A DNA stretch of 64,000 bases, taken from contig CAJTLN010000004.1 of NCBI GenBank assembly GCA_910577505.1, forward strand, positions 191,342 to 255,341, given 5' to 3'. Shown here piece after piece: positions 17,380 to 25,595 of this stretch (position 1 is the first letter of the stretch; every line of letters starts with the position of its first letter). Made by a program: the position numbers and the translations under genes. The stretch comes from an uncultured Bacilli bacterium (GTDB lineage Bacteria; Bacillota_I; Bacilli_A; RF39; UBA660). The notes beneath the pieces are model-generated. The model saw only the letters and a program-made list of their open reading frames with translations. It did not search any database and was not told the origin of the DNA.

Positions 17380-19626
17380 TTATATTTCTGTATAATTTCT
17401 AATAGCTTCTGCTGTATAAGTATCACTTTTTATAATATCTTCCAAATAACCTTCATAAACTATTTTACCACCATTTTTACCTGCATCTGGCCCCATATCT
17501 ATTATATAATCTGCATCAACTATAAAATCCAAATTATGCTCTATTACAACAATAGTATTACCTGCATCAATCATTCTTCTCATAACTTTTTTCAATATTT
17601 CAATATCTCTTAAATGAAGTCCTTGTGTTGGTTCATCAAAAATATAAATATTCCCCTTTTTAACTAAATACTTAGACATATTTACTCTTTGTACTTCACC
17701 ACCAGATAAAGTATCTAAAGTCTGACCTAATTTTAAATATTCTAAACCTACATTTTTTAATATTTCAAGTCTACTCTTTATATCTATATTATCAAAGAAT
17801 TCTAAAGCTTCTAATACAGTCATTTCCAAAACATCATTTATGTTCTTCCCTTTATATAAATAATTTAAAACTTTATCTTTATATCTTTTACCATGACAAA
17901 CATCACAAACTTGCTTAACATCTCCTAAAAAATGCATATCCATTTTTATAATACCTGCTCCATTACAATTAGGACAAGCCCCACTCGAATTAAAACTGAA
18001 TTCTCCAGAACTAACATGATTTTCTTTAGCAAAAAGCTCTCTAATAATGTCAAAAATTTTTGTATAAGTTGCGACATTACTTCTACTATTTAAACCAATA
18101 TTATCTTTACCAATCTTAATAAGACTATCATCATGTTTTACCATATATCTTACTAAAGATGACTTTCCACTTCCAGAAACTCCCGTTATACAAGTAAGTA
18201 AATTTAAAGGAATCCTTACATCCAACCCTTTTATATTATTAATATTTACTCCATTTATTTCATAATAGCTTTTTATTTCCTTTTTATTAGTAAAAATACT
18301 TTTTTTATTTCTTAAATATTTTCCTGTTAAAGAATTTTCATCATTATAAATACCTAATAAATTACCATTATAAAGTACATTACCACCATTAACCCCTGAC
18401 TTAGGACCTATATCAATAATATTATCTGCACTATTAATAATTTCCCTATTATGTTCCACTACTATAGCAGTATTATTATTACCAACAATATCTTTAATAG
18501 ACTTAATTATCTTATTAACATCTCTACTATGAAATCCTAAACTAGGTTCATCCATTATATAAATAAGTTCATTTAAAGTATTATTCATACTTTTAGCTAA
18601 CTTAATTTTCTGAGCCTCTCCTCCAGATAAAGTTCCAACACTCCTATTTAAAGTTAAATAACCTATTCCTAAATCTATCAAACTTTTTAAATCTTTTTTC
18701 ATTTTAAATACAATTTCTTCTGCTTCAATATCATCAATTGTTAAAATAAAATCATATAAATCTCCTATTTCTAAGTTTAATAAATCTTTTAAACTTTTAC
18801 CATGAACTTTTACTTCTAATGCTTGACTATTTAATCTTGATCCTGCACATGAAGAACAAATATCTTCTTTAAAAAATTCTTTATCATAATCATTTATTTG
18901 TAAACCTCTTGAATCAACTTGTCTCTTTAATAATCTACTAACTATTCCTTCATAAGACCAATTCTGAACAAAGCCTTCATTCTGATTCATAAATGTTGTA
19001 GGTTCTTTATAAAGAAGCAAATCCAATTCTTCTTTACTATAATCTTTAATTTTTTTATCCATATCAAAATATCCAGTCGATTTTTGGATATTAAAATATC
19101 TTGAATCAACTTTCCATGTTCTATGCTTAATAGCGCCTTCATTTAAAGACAAATTAAAATTAATTAACTTATCTAAATCAACGACTAATTCAACACCTAA
19201 TCCACCACACTTAGTACATGCTCCCTTAGATGTATTAAAAGAAAAATAACTACTATCATAAATAGGATAACCTATTCTAGAATATAAAAGACGCAAATAT
19301 GTATATATTTCTGTATAAGTACCAACAGTACTTCTGGGATTCGTACCAAGTTTTCTTTGTTCTACTAATACACAAGGAGATAAATTACTAATACTATCTA
19401 CATTAGGTTTATTTATTTTAGGAAGATTTTTTACAACATAAGTTGATAAAGTATCATAAAAAGAAGTTTGTGCCATCGCATAAATACAATCAAAGACTAA
19501 AGAAGACTTCCCACTACCTGATACTCCTGTTACAACATTAAACTTATGCTTTTCAATTTCTAAAGAAACATTTTTTAGATTATTTTCTCTTGCTCCCTTA
19601 ACAATTATTTTATTAAATTCATCCAT
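17380..19626 (-). CDS. Short UvrA-like ABC ATPase (UvrA2/drug-resistance type)
   Basis: About 748 residues against roughly 940 in canonical UvrA. It has two ABC modules: Walker A GVSGSGKSS in each half, signatures TLSGGEAQKIKLAKS and TLSGGEVQRVNMSK, and CxxC zinc pairs (CTKCGG, CSSCAG, CPNCNG, CDVCHG). The shortening fits loss of the UvrB-interacting region, as in UvrA2-type proteins linked to tolerance of DNA-damaging drugs. The start was chosen at ATG 19626, which has GGTGG at good spacing; an upstream ATG at 19638 has no SD. A promoter, a tiny leader ORF and a terminator lie upstream. Confidence 0.85.
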   Translation of the reverse strand: MDEFNKIIVKGARENNLKNVSLEIEKHKFNVVTGVSGSGKSSLVFDCIYAMAQTSFYDTLSTYVVKNLPKINKPNVDSISNLSPCVLVEQRKLGTNPRSTVGTYTEIYTYLRLLYSRIGYPIYDSSYFSFNTSKGACTKCGGLGVELVVDLDKLINFNLSLNEGAIKHRTWKVDSRYFNIQKSTGYFDMDKKIKDYSKEELDLLLYKEPTTFMNQNEGFVQNWSYEGIVSRLLKRQVDSRGLQINDYDKEFFKEDICSSCAGSRLNSQALEVKVHGKSLKDLLNLEIGDLYDFILTIDDIEAEEIVFKMKKDLKSLIDLGIGYLTLNRSVGTLSGGEAQKIKLAKSMNNTLNELIYIMDEPSLGFHSRDVNKIIKSIKDIVGNNNTAIVVEHNREIINSADNIIDIGPKSGVNGGNVLYNGNLLGIYNDENSLTGKYLRNKKSIFTNKKEIKSYYEINGVNINNIKGLDVRIPLNLLTCITGVSGSGKSSLVRYMVKHDDSLIKIGKDNIGLNSRSNVATYTKIFDIIRELFAKENHVSSGEFSFNSSGACPNCNGAGIIKMDMHFLGDVKQVCDVCHGKRYKDKVLNYLYKGKNINDVLEMTVLEALEFFDNIDIKSRLEILKNVGLEYLKLGQTLDTLSGGEVQRVNMSKYLVKKGNIYIFDEPTQGLHLRDIEILKKVMRRMIDAGNTIVVIEHNLDFIVDADYIIDMGPDAGKNGGKIVYEGYLEDIIKSDTYTAEAIRNYTEI

Positions 19627-19656
19627 ACATACCACCATAAAACATATATATTCAAT

Positions 19657-19686
19657 ATTATATCAAAGTTAATAATTTTTTATCAA
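19657..19686 (-). promoter_or_regulatory. Promoter for the UvrA-like gene
   Basis: Minus strand: -35 TTGATA (19681-19686), an 18-bp spacer and -10 TATAAT (19657-19662). The -35 directly follows the upstream terminator. Confidence 0.6.
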
Positions 19687-19688
19687 AA

Positions 19689-19713
19689 AAAGACTTTACA
19701 GTCTTTATTTTTT
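19689..19713. terminator. Terminator upstream of the UvrA-like gene
   Basis: Stem AAAGACT (19689-19695) with AGTCTTT (19700-19706) and T-tracts on both sides. On the minus strand it ends the short leader-ORF transcript before the UvrA-like gene. Confidence 0.75.
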
Positions 19714-19749
19714 TAACCCAACATTTTGATATTTTTCTATTATTTCCAT
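19705..19749 (-). CDS. Possible 14-residue leader peptide
   Basis: The minus-strand ORF MEIIEKYQNVGLKK follows the strong SD AGAGGA at 7-nt spacing. An extended -10 (TGGTATAAT) lies about 35 bp upstream of it. Its stop codon overlaps the 5' arm of the terminator at 19689-19706. The order promoter, short ORF, terminator, ATPase gene resembles ribosome-mediated attenuators ahead of antibiotic-resistance genes. It could instead be a stand-alone small transcript, since a second promoter follows the terminator. Confidence 0.4.
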   Translation of the reverse strand: MEIIEKYQNVGLKK

Positions 19750-19844
19750 AAATTAATCCTCTTTAATATCAAAATAATATTTAATAAATTTATTATACCA
19801 CACTTAATATAATTATTTTAGAAAGACATAATATATCTGTATAA

Positions 19845-21119
19845 TTATAATGTTGCAAATAGTATAAAAAGTAGTATTACTAAAATTATCACAATAGCTT
19901 TTTTATACTTAGTATATTTTTTAAACTTTCTAGTATAAGCTGAAATTGGTGGGCAAGCCATTATAGCAAAAATCAAAGTAAATAAAGTATAAATTATAAA
20001 TTCTTTATCTTCAAATGCAATTAAAAACTCAAAAAACGAAATGAATAACATAAATATTGTTATTATCCAACATATTATTTTACTTAAAAGACTTTGCTTC
20101 TTTATCTCAGTATCTTCAACCTTTTTAACACTAGAAGATTCTTTTTCTTTATTAATATCAACTGGCTTTACATATTTGGATTCGTCAAATGCTATTAATG
20201 GAATCATAAAACTAGGTAATAGTACTGTAAATAATTGTGAACCAAAACCTTTTCCAAATACTTTAGCTATATTATAAAATAAAATTAAAATAAATATTAT
20301 ATTTACATAGGGTATCAACAATAACCAAGCATACTTTTTCTTTCCTATAGTAGCTTCACTTAAACAAGCAATATTATAAATCGGAATAAGACTCTTCCAT
20401 CCAGGAAATCCCATTTTAACAAATAGTTTCCAGAAACCAACAAATATTAAAATGAAAATAATTCCTAAGCCTAAACTGAAATAAATAACAAATGACCAAT
20501 TTATTTTAAAATTAGCATCAATATTTTCTTTAAATTTTTTAACTACATTCTTATCACTTTTACCCACTTCAAAATATAAAACTATTTTATCATTTATATT
20601 AGCAACAGAATCTTTATATATATCTCCAACATACAAAACATATTCATTATATTTAGAAAGAGCAATATGATTATAAGATAGTTTATTTGAATGATATGCA
20701 TAAAAATTTTGACCATCAAATTGCTTAATTTCACTATTTAAAGAAGCGTAATAATTACTCATAACATTTATATCATCAAATCTTGTATATGACATTAAAT
20801 AAGAACAACTATTCTTATCAGTAACATAGTATGAAAGAACATTATCATAAGAAGTAGTTTCTAAAACATTTATAACTTTACAACCAATATTTTCACTTTC
20901 TTTTATAAAATCTTCTTCACTAATTATAGAAGGAGTATAATTAATTAATATATTATATAAACTATTAAACCCCATATAAAACATCACAAAAGACAAAAAA
21001 GAAATAGAAACAACTATAATAAAAGCTTTAACATCTTTATTATTTGATACTTTATTACCACAATCTGCACAAAACTCTTCATTACCACTTAATTCTTTAC
21101 CACAAAATTTACATTTCAT
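19845..21119 (-). CDS. Zinc-ribbon membrane protein (DUF5684-like)
   Basis: The N-terminus MKCKFCGKELSGNEEFCADCG is a zinc ribbon (two CxxC pairs). It is followed by a membrane helix (about 35-58), an extracytoplasmic domain of about 140 residues, another helix (about 205-230), then GFPGWKSLIPIYNIACLSEA with following helices typical of DUF5684. Four to five further membrane segments run to the end. Start ATG 21119 was chosen for the SD GAGGTG; the frame extends 10 codons upstream without one. About 424 residues. Function unknown; single gene. Confidence 0.75.
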   Translation of the reverse strand: MKCKFCGKELSGNEEFCADCGNKVSNNKDVKAFIIVVSISFLSFVMFYMGFNSLYNILINYTPSIISEEDFIKESENIGCKVINVLETTSYDNVLSYYVTDKNSCSYLMSYTRFDDINVMSNYYASLNSEIKQFDGQNFYAYHSNKLSYNHIALSKYNEYVLYVGDIYKDSVANINDKIVLYFEVGKSDKNVVKKFKENIDANFKINWSFVIYFSLGLGIIFILIFVGFWKLFVKMGFPGWKSLIPIYNIACLSEATIGKKKYAWLLLIPYVNIIFILILFYNIAKVFGKGFGSQLFTVLLPSFMIPLIAFDESKYVKPVDINKEKESSSVKKVEDTEIKKQSLLSKIICWIITIFMLFISFFEFLIAFEDKEFIIYTLFTLIFAIMACPPISAYTRKFKKYTKYKKAIVIILVILLFILFATL

Positions 21120-21268
21120 TATCAACACCTCAAAGAAATAATATATCATAAATATATTTTACCATAACGATAAGAAATATATAATTCTAATTATTCTTTT
21201 TTCAAGTCAATATATTTCATAATTTTTGGATAATCAGGACAACTATTTTCATTTTTAACCTCTTAAAT

Positions 21269-21922
21269 TTATTTTAAATATTCATCTATATTATCAAGCA
21301 ATTTTTGAATTTCAATAAATGTCTTAGACAAAGGATAACCATCAACAAATATATGACTAACTGTTATATTTAAATTCATCTTATACCTTCCATTTTCTTC
21401 ATAGTACTTGCCCCAACAGATTCTAGGAATACATTGTGAACTTTTATCATCTGGAATTGGATGTGTTAACTGTGTAAACTCAACCCAAGGTAATGAAGTT
21501 ATATAATACTCATTATAACAATTCTCTGGATTATAATCTTCACTCTCGATTTTTTCTTGATTTTTAGCTTTTTCTATTTTCTCATGTGCTATTTTATAAA
21601 ATTCATTATATTCATTACTATTTTTAAATCTTACATTATCAAAAGTACCCGCTTTAGTCATAACAGTAATAGCTGGATTAATTTCATCAAAAATAACAGG
21701 TTTATCATCCACCAAACGCATTCTCATTTCATCTATACTATTTAATCCTCTAACTACAATATATAACAAAGTTATAAAAAAAGCTTTATCATTTTTCTTA
21801 ACATAATCAATTAAATTAGTTAAATCCATAACTACATTACAACTATATGTACTATTAGAAAATCCTTTAAACCAATTATAAGTATTTTCTCTATCTGTCT
21901 TTTTAATATCTATTTCTTTCAT
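21269..21922 (-). CDS. Chloramphenicol acetyltransferase-like enzyme
   Basis: About 217 residues, the usual size of type A CAT trimer subunits. CAT features seen: an early Trp-Phe (NWFKGFSNSTYS), MRLVDDKPVIFDEINPA (near 70), the YYITSLPWVEFTQ active-site region, and VSHIFVDGYPLSKTF near the C-terminus holding the catalytic His of the HxxxDG motif (usually HHxxxDG, here SH). It may acetylate chloramphenicol or another hydroxyl acceptor; many chromosomal CAT-like proteins do not confer resistance. Start ATG 21922 was preferred over an upstream TTG. Confidence 0.85.
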   Translation of the reverse strand: MKEIDIKKTDRENTYNWFKGFSNSTYSCNVVMDLTNLIDYVKKNDKAFFITLLYIVVRGLNSIDEMRMRLVDDKPVIFDEINPAITVMTKAGTFDNVRFKNSNEYNEFYKIAHEKIEKAKNQEKIESEDYNPENCYNEYYITSLPWVEFTQLTHPIPDDKSSQCIPRICWGKYYEENGRYKMNLNITVSHIFVDGYPLSKTFIEIQKLLDNIDEYLK

Positions 21923-21977
21923 ATATATCAATCACTTTCATAAAACTAATTATACCATAATTGTAACCTAATATTTA

Positions 21978-22006
21978 TTTACAAAATAAAATATCTACCT
22001 TATAAT
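21978..22006 (+). promoter_or_regulatory. Promoter for the 22.0-kb plus-strand gene
   Basis: -35 TTTACA (21978-21983), a 17-bp spacer and -10 TATAAT (22001-22006), with SD GGAGG just before the coding start. Confidence 0.7.
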
Positions 22007-22033
22007 AAATATCACCATTGGAGGTTTTATGAA

Positions 22034-22792
22034 ATGCAAGAAATAAAAATAAATGAAGTAAATTATTTAAGATCTAACGTAAAAAGTGTGACTTATGACC
22101 CCGAAAGTATAACTTTTATAAATGGAATTGGTGTTGCAAAAGCTACTATAGTTTTTAACAATAAAGAAAAATATGAATGTTATGGTCTTGTTAATGAACA
22201 AGGAGAAGAAGTATTTAGTGACAAAGAGTCATACGCTGAAAGAAGTTTAATGTTCCTACCTTATGTTCAAAATATAACTCGTGTAAGCGATAATGACTTT
22301 ATCTGTCAAATTCTTTGTGGGGATGACGGCTATACAAGAACCGAACTACGCCATATTAGATTAGAAGAAAATACTGCTAAAAGAATAGATGTAAGAATAA
22401 ATAGTTTTGAATTAACAGATATACCTGATTTAATGATTGTAAATAATACTCTATATAAAATAAGTGAAGCTAAGTTTACAAGTAATCCTTACTTAAGATT
22501 ACATTACATTGGTAATGGTGAATTTGCTGTTCAAGATATCATTACATCATTAGAATACGATGGATGGAAACAAAAAAATAAAGATACTGCTGAATATGAC
22601 TATTTTCATTTTCGTATTAATCAAAATGACGAAAGAACTACTGATATTTTTTCTAAACTTATGTGTGATCTCTATCCAGTAGATCAAACTACACCATATA
22701 AAGAAATAAAAGAAAAAAGAACTGAAGAATTAAAAGCAAGAGAAGCTAAAATAATAGCTGAAACTGCAAAACTTAGAAAAACAAATAATTAA
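22034..22792 (+). CDS. Hypothetical protein (252 aa)
   Basis: Not recognised. It is soluble, with no signal or membrane segment. The N-terminal 200 residues alternate short beta-type stretches (for example YECYGLVNEQGEEVFSDKE), somewhat like degenerate WG-type repeat proteins. The C-terminal 35 residues are a charged helix (IKEKRTEELKAREAKIIAE). It has its own promoter and ends at a bidirectional terminator facing the dehydrogenase gene. Confidence 0.7.
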   Translation: MQEIKINEVNYLRSNVKSVTYDPESITFINGIGVAKATIVFNNKEKYECYGLVNEQGEEVFSDKESYAERSLMFLPYVQNITRVSDNDFICQILCGDDGYTRTELRHIRLEENTAKRIDVRINSFELTDIPDLMIVNNTLYKISEAKFTSNPYLRLHYIGNGEFAVQDIITSLEYDGWKQKNKDTAEYDYFHFRINQNDERTTDIFSKLMCDLYPVDQTTPYKEIKEKRTEELKAREAKIIAETAKLRKTNN

Positions 22793-22796
22793 AAAG

Positions 22797-22820
22797 AACT
22801 CACATTATTGTGAGTTTTTA
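22797..22820. terminator. Bidirectional terminator
   Basis: Stem AACTCACA (22797-22804) with TGTGAGTT (22809-22816), loop TTAT, T-runs on both strands, between convergent genes. Confidence 0.8.
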
Positions 22821-23737
22821 ATTTCTATAATTTTTTTTGCTATTTCTAAATCCATTTTATCAATTGCTTGTTTAGTAAGCCCTGCAATATGTGGCGTAAC
22901 AATTACATTAGTTTTAAAAAAAGAAAACATAAATTCATACTCATCACAATCTATATCTAATCCGACATAGAATTTTTTGTTTTTGTCAACTTTTTCAAAT
23001 AAGCCACGCATATCAACAACATCGGCTCTTGAAGTATTAATAAATATTGCATTCTCTTTCATCAAATTTAATTTCTCTTTAGATATTATTTTTGTTGTCT
23101 CTTCAGTTAAAGGAATACTAACATTAACAATATCACTTTCACTTAATACATCATCAAGACTTTTAAATTCAACTACATAATCTAATAAATCACTATGTTT
23201 ATCTGGATGCTTAGTATAACAAATCATTTTCATATCAAAAACACTTGCAATCTTTATAACTTCTTTTGTAATATTCCCTGCTCCAATTAATCCTAAAGTC
23301 TTACCATATATATCTTCTGGTTTATCACGAATATATTTCCTATCTCCATCACCATTTATTACTAAATCATTCCCTACATATACTCTCTTACTAAGAGCAA
23401 GTATTAGTGAAAATATATGTTCTGCAACAGAATGAGCTATAGACTCTTTAACATTTATGACTTTTACCACATCAGAATTAATAACTTCACTATCTATATG
23501 ATCTAAACCAATTGATAAAGTTGCAATAACTTTTGGCTCCTTAACATAATCTAAAATATCTTTTGATATCTTAGTTCTAACTCCAATAATTAAACAATCA
23601 TAATCTTGTAATAACTTTACTATTTCATCAGTACTATATTCTTTATTTGTATCATTAACATTTACTTCAATACTATTACGTTTTAGTATTTCTATTGCTT
23701 CTTTACTATAATCACTAATAACTGAATAAACTCTCAT
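22805..23737 (-). CDS. D-isomer-specific 2-hydroxyacid dehydrogenase
   Basis: About 310 residues in the NAD-dependent D-2-hydroxyacid dehydrogenase family (SerA/GhrB-like). The N-terminal catalytic-domain half is followed by the nucleotide-binding loop GKTLGLIGAGNITKEV (near 147) and by INTSRADVVD (near 232; catalytic Arg). The usual Glu pair and the final catalytic His appear as PHIAGLT (near 285). It probably reduces a 2-keto acid; the substrate is open. Start at 23737 (MRVYSVI) follows AAGGA. Gene order with DUF5680 and inositol-phosphatase genes suggests a loose operon. Confidence 0.88.
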   Translation of the reverse strand: MRVYSVISDYSKEAIEILKRNSIEVNVNDTNKEYSTDEIVKLLQDYDCLIIGVRTKISKDILDYVKEPKVIATLSIGLDHIDSEVINSDVVKVINVKESIAHSVAEHIFSLILALSKRVYVGNDLVINGDGDRKYIRDKPEDIYGKTLGLIGAGNITKEVIKIASVFDMKMICYTKHPDKHSDLLDYVVEFKSLDDVLSESDIVNVSIPLTEETTKIISKEKLNLMKENAIFINTSRADVVDMRGLFEKVDKNKKFYVGLDIDCDEYEFMFSFFKTNVIVTPHIAGLTKQAIDKMDLEIAKKIIEIKNSQ

Positions 23738-23755
23738 TAACATCATTCCTTAATT

Positions 23756-24220
23756 TTATTTTATTAAACCACCATGACATTGTAATTTAAATATTAATTT
23801 ATCATCTTTATAAATCTCTTCAATACCACTAAAATTCTCTAGTGTCCCTTCACATTTAAACATATAAATATATCCTTCATTTTCAAATCTTCTTGGTCCT
23901 CGTAAAGGAAGTACACTAGTATCTTCTCCCACTCTCATAAGAGCAGGTCTTAATGCCTTATCCATTGCTTCTTCACTTAAACTTGAATCAACTGTTACAC
24001 CATAATAATTCATTCCCCAAACAGGAACTTTACTATCTATATAAACAACTTCTTCTCCTACAAACTTAACTCCACCAAAGAAAGTATCATGATACTTCAT
24101 TCCATCTTTCTCATAATGATAATCATTTGATCCTTCTCTACTTGAACTTACTTTTTCAATATAACCATTAGCATAGGTTTGTTTCTTCGCTTCTATTAAG
24201 AATTCTTCTAATCTTTCCAT
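23756..24220 (-). CDS. DUF5680-like protein
   Basis: 154 residues matching what I recall of DUF5680: AKKQTYANG near the start, DYHYEKDGMKYHDTFFGG, VVYIDSKVPVWGMNYYG, and an ALRPALMRVG...PLRGPRRFE end region. Soluble, one compact domain. Its start overlaps the stop of the inositol-phosphatase gene (TAATG), so the two are translationally coupled. Function unknown. Confidence 0.75.
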   Translation of the reverse strand: MERLEEFLIEAKKQTYANGYIEKVSSSREGSNDYHYEKDGMKYHDTFFGGVKFVGEEVVYIDSKVPVWGMNYYGVTVDSSLSEEAMDKALRPALMRVGEDTSVLPLRGPRRFENEGYIYMFKCEGTLENFSGIEEIYKDDKLIFKLQCHGGLIK

Positions 24221-25008
24221 TACTTTTCATCCTTCAAATATTTTTTTATAACATCAATTACTTCATCATGAACAATACCATTACTTAAAACGCAACCATT
24301 TATTGATTCGTCATATCGCTGTTCATTACCAAATAAATCAGTTACTTTTCCGCCAGCTTCTTCAATAATTACTTTCGCAGCAGCTACATCACAATTCTTA
24401 TGCTTAGTACCAGGAAATATCGCTAAATTAAATTCTCCACTAGCAACACAAGTACAAGATCTAACAATACTACCAATACTTACAAAATAAGTTTTCTTAC
24501 CCAACTCTTTAATAACATCATAAATATTATATTTAGATTCTGGCCACATATCAAATTGTGATACACTTTTCATATCGTCTAACTCTACATCACTAACATG
24601 AAGATCTTCACCATTCATCTTAGTACCTTCACCCTTTATAGCTGAATAAAGTCTATCTGTAAATACATCATATATAACTCCAACAATAGAAACACCATCT
24701 ACTACTAAAGCTAAAGAAAAAGTTGCTGTTGGAATATGTCTTGCAAACATTGCTGTTCCATCTATTGGATCACATACCCACACATAATTACTTTTACCAA
24801 ATTGTTCTTCTTCTCCATCTACACTATGCGTTGGATATTCACTCTTTACTCTCTTAATTAAATATTCATTTATTTCTATGTCAGCTTTTGTAACTATAGT
24901 ATTATCATTTTTATAACTAGCTCCATTATCTGAATTAAAATATTTCATCATAATTTTACCCGCTTCATAAGCAATACTTTTTGCAAATTCTAAATATTCT
25001 TGATTCAT
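24220..25008 (-). CDS. Inositol monophosphatase family protein
   Basis: 262 residues, family length. Metal-binding motifs: DGEEEQFG (near 59; usually GEE), WVCDPIDGTAMFARHIP (near 73-89; DPxDGT) and CDVAAAKVIIEEAGG (near 198-212; usually WDxAAG). Mg-dependent phosphatases of this group act on inositol phosphates, fructose 1,6-bisphosphate, PAP or nicotinamide nucleotides, and the exact substrate cannot be read. The replaced Trp in the last motif is a mild deviation. Preceded by the SD AGGAGATGG. Confidence 0.9.
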   Translation of the reverse strand: MNQEYLEFAKSIAYEAGKIMMKYFNSDNGASYKNDNTIVTKADIEINEYLIKRVKSEYPTHSVDGEEEQFGKSNYVWVCDPIDGTAMFARHIPTATFSLALVVDGVSIVGVIYDVFTDRLYSAIKGEGTKMNGEDLHVSDVELDDMKSVSQFDMWPESKYNIYDVIKELGKKTYFVSIGSIVRSCTCVASGEFNLAIFPGTKHKNCDVAAAKVIIEEAGGKVTDLFGNEQRYDESINGCVLSNGIVHDEVIDVIKKYLKDEK

Positions 25009-25070
25009 TATTCCATCTCCTATATAACTAATAAAATTATATCATAGCTAAATCCTTTTATCTTTAATTA

Positions 25071-25099
25071 TTGCAACATATAAATCTATAAGATATAAT
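25071..25099 (+). promoter_or_regulatory. Promoter for the small RNA at 25.1 kb
   Basis: -35 TTGCAA (25071-25076), a 17-bp spacer and -10 TATAAT (25094-25099); predicted start near 25106. Confidence 0.7.
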
Positions 25100-25105
25100 A
25101 AAATA

Positions 25106-25206
25106 GAAGGAAACAAAAAGTGATACATTTGATGTATTGGCTTGATGCTTCCCTTTATGGTTTGGCATCTGCACTTAGTTTTACTAAGTCAGATGTTTTT
25201 TATTTT
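25106..25206 (+). ncRNA. Candidate small structured RNA (copy 1)
   Basis: A transcript of about 100 nt is predicted: GATACATTTGATG near the 5' end, a TTCCCTT stretch between hairpins, then a strong terminator (CATCTG, ACTTAG / CTAAGT, CAGATG, 25166-25195) followed by TTTTTT. A related sequence on the minus strand at 34.4 kb keeps the same blocks. Its 3' end lies opposite the stop of a 29-codon hydrophobic ORF, so it is a possible antisense regulator. A small open frame also runs through it, but has no convincing RBS. Confidence 0.55.
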
Positions 25207-25371
25207 GTTAATAGAACTACTAACAAAACTATTATAATTCCAAGTTGGAAAAATACTATTGTAAATAGTCGACTCACAATCTTGTTCATACAACACCCCT
25301 TTTCTTAAACAACCAAAACTCCCCGTTCTGCCATATCTAAAAAAGGGTAAACACCTGCATCAAATGTATCG
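25122..25371. repeat. Inverted repeat flanking the small RNA and small ORF
   Basis: GATACATTTGATG at 25122-25134 recurs as its exact complement ending at 25370. The similarity extends weakly inward (CCCTTT, ATGG, GGCA), so both convergent transcripts would begin with the same sequence. Confidence 0.6.
25200..25289 (-). CDS. Possible 29-residue hydrophobic toxin-like peptide
   Basis: ATG at 25289 follows AAAAGGGG at 6-nt spacing. The peptide starts MNKIVSRLFTIVFFQ and continues as a single hydrophobic helix ending LLTK, then TAA. Size and composition fit type I toxins. A 9-codon ORF (MAERGVLVV) ends just before its SD, suggesting coupling. The N-terminus also resembles that of cardiolipin synthases, so a truncated cls remnant is an alternative. 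Its promoter is weak (a TATAAT near 25390 without a good -35). Confidence 0.4.
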   Translation of the reverse strand: MNKIVSRLFTIVFFQLGIIIVLLVVLLTK

Positions 25372-25556
25372 CTAATTAATTTAACACAATTATAAATATA
25401 TGTAAAACTGAGAAATTTTAACAAAAATCATCACTTTAAAAAACTTAATTATTTAAAAAACTTAATCTCTCCTTTTACCTAACATTTACCCAATAAAATA
25501 CAACTATCTAACCAAGACTCATACTATAAACAATTTTCTTTAAATAAATTCACCTC

Positions 25557-25595
25557 AAAAAAAGATTAGAAAATTCAAAAATTCTAATCTTTTTT
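25557..25595 (-). terminator. Terminator after the PtsI-like gene
   Basis: An 11-bp stem (AAAGATTAGAA, 25561-25571, with its complement 25582-25592) with a U-rich tail on the minus strand, overlapping the stop. Confidence 0.75.

Larger units (their letters stand above)
25009..25583. other. 575-bp gene-poor region holding an sRNA and a tiny hydrophobic ORF
   Basis: No conventional gene. Contents in order: a plus-strand promoter (25071-25099), a short structured RNA ending in a terminator near 25206, a minus-strand 29-codon ORF (25200-25289), a repeat of the RNA's 5' end in inverted orientation (to 25371), then about 190 bp of AT-rich sequence in which I see nothing, and the terminator of the PtsI-like gene. 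Confidence 0.6.

Noticed and set aside
21150..21268. Short minus-strand reading ending NSCPDYPKIMKYIDLKKE after the CAT-like gene
   Set aside because: It looks protein-like, but has no start codon in frame and no SD; possibly a remnant, not supportable as a gene.
25120..25308. 62-codon plus-strand frame through the small RNA
   Set aside because: No RBS, includes the terminator hairpin, and the composition is not protein-like; the RNA reading explains the signals better.
25122..25371. Inverted repeat as a miniature transposable element
   Set aside because: No target-site duplication was seen, and the 34.4-kb copy has only one repeat end with a promoter and terminator of its own.
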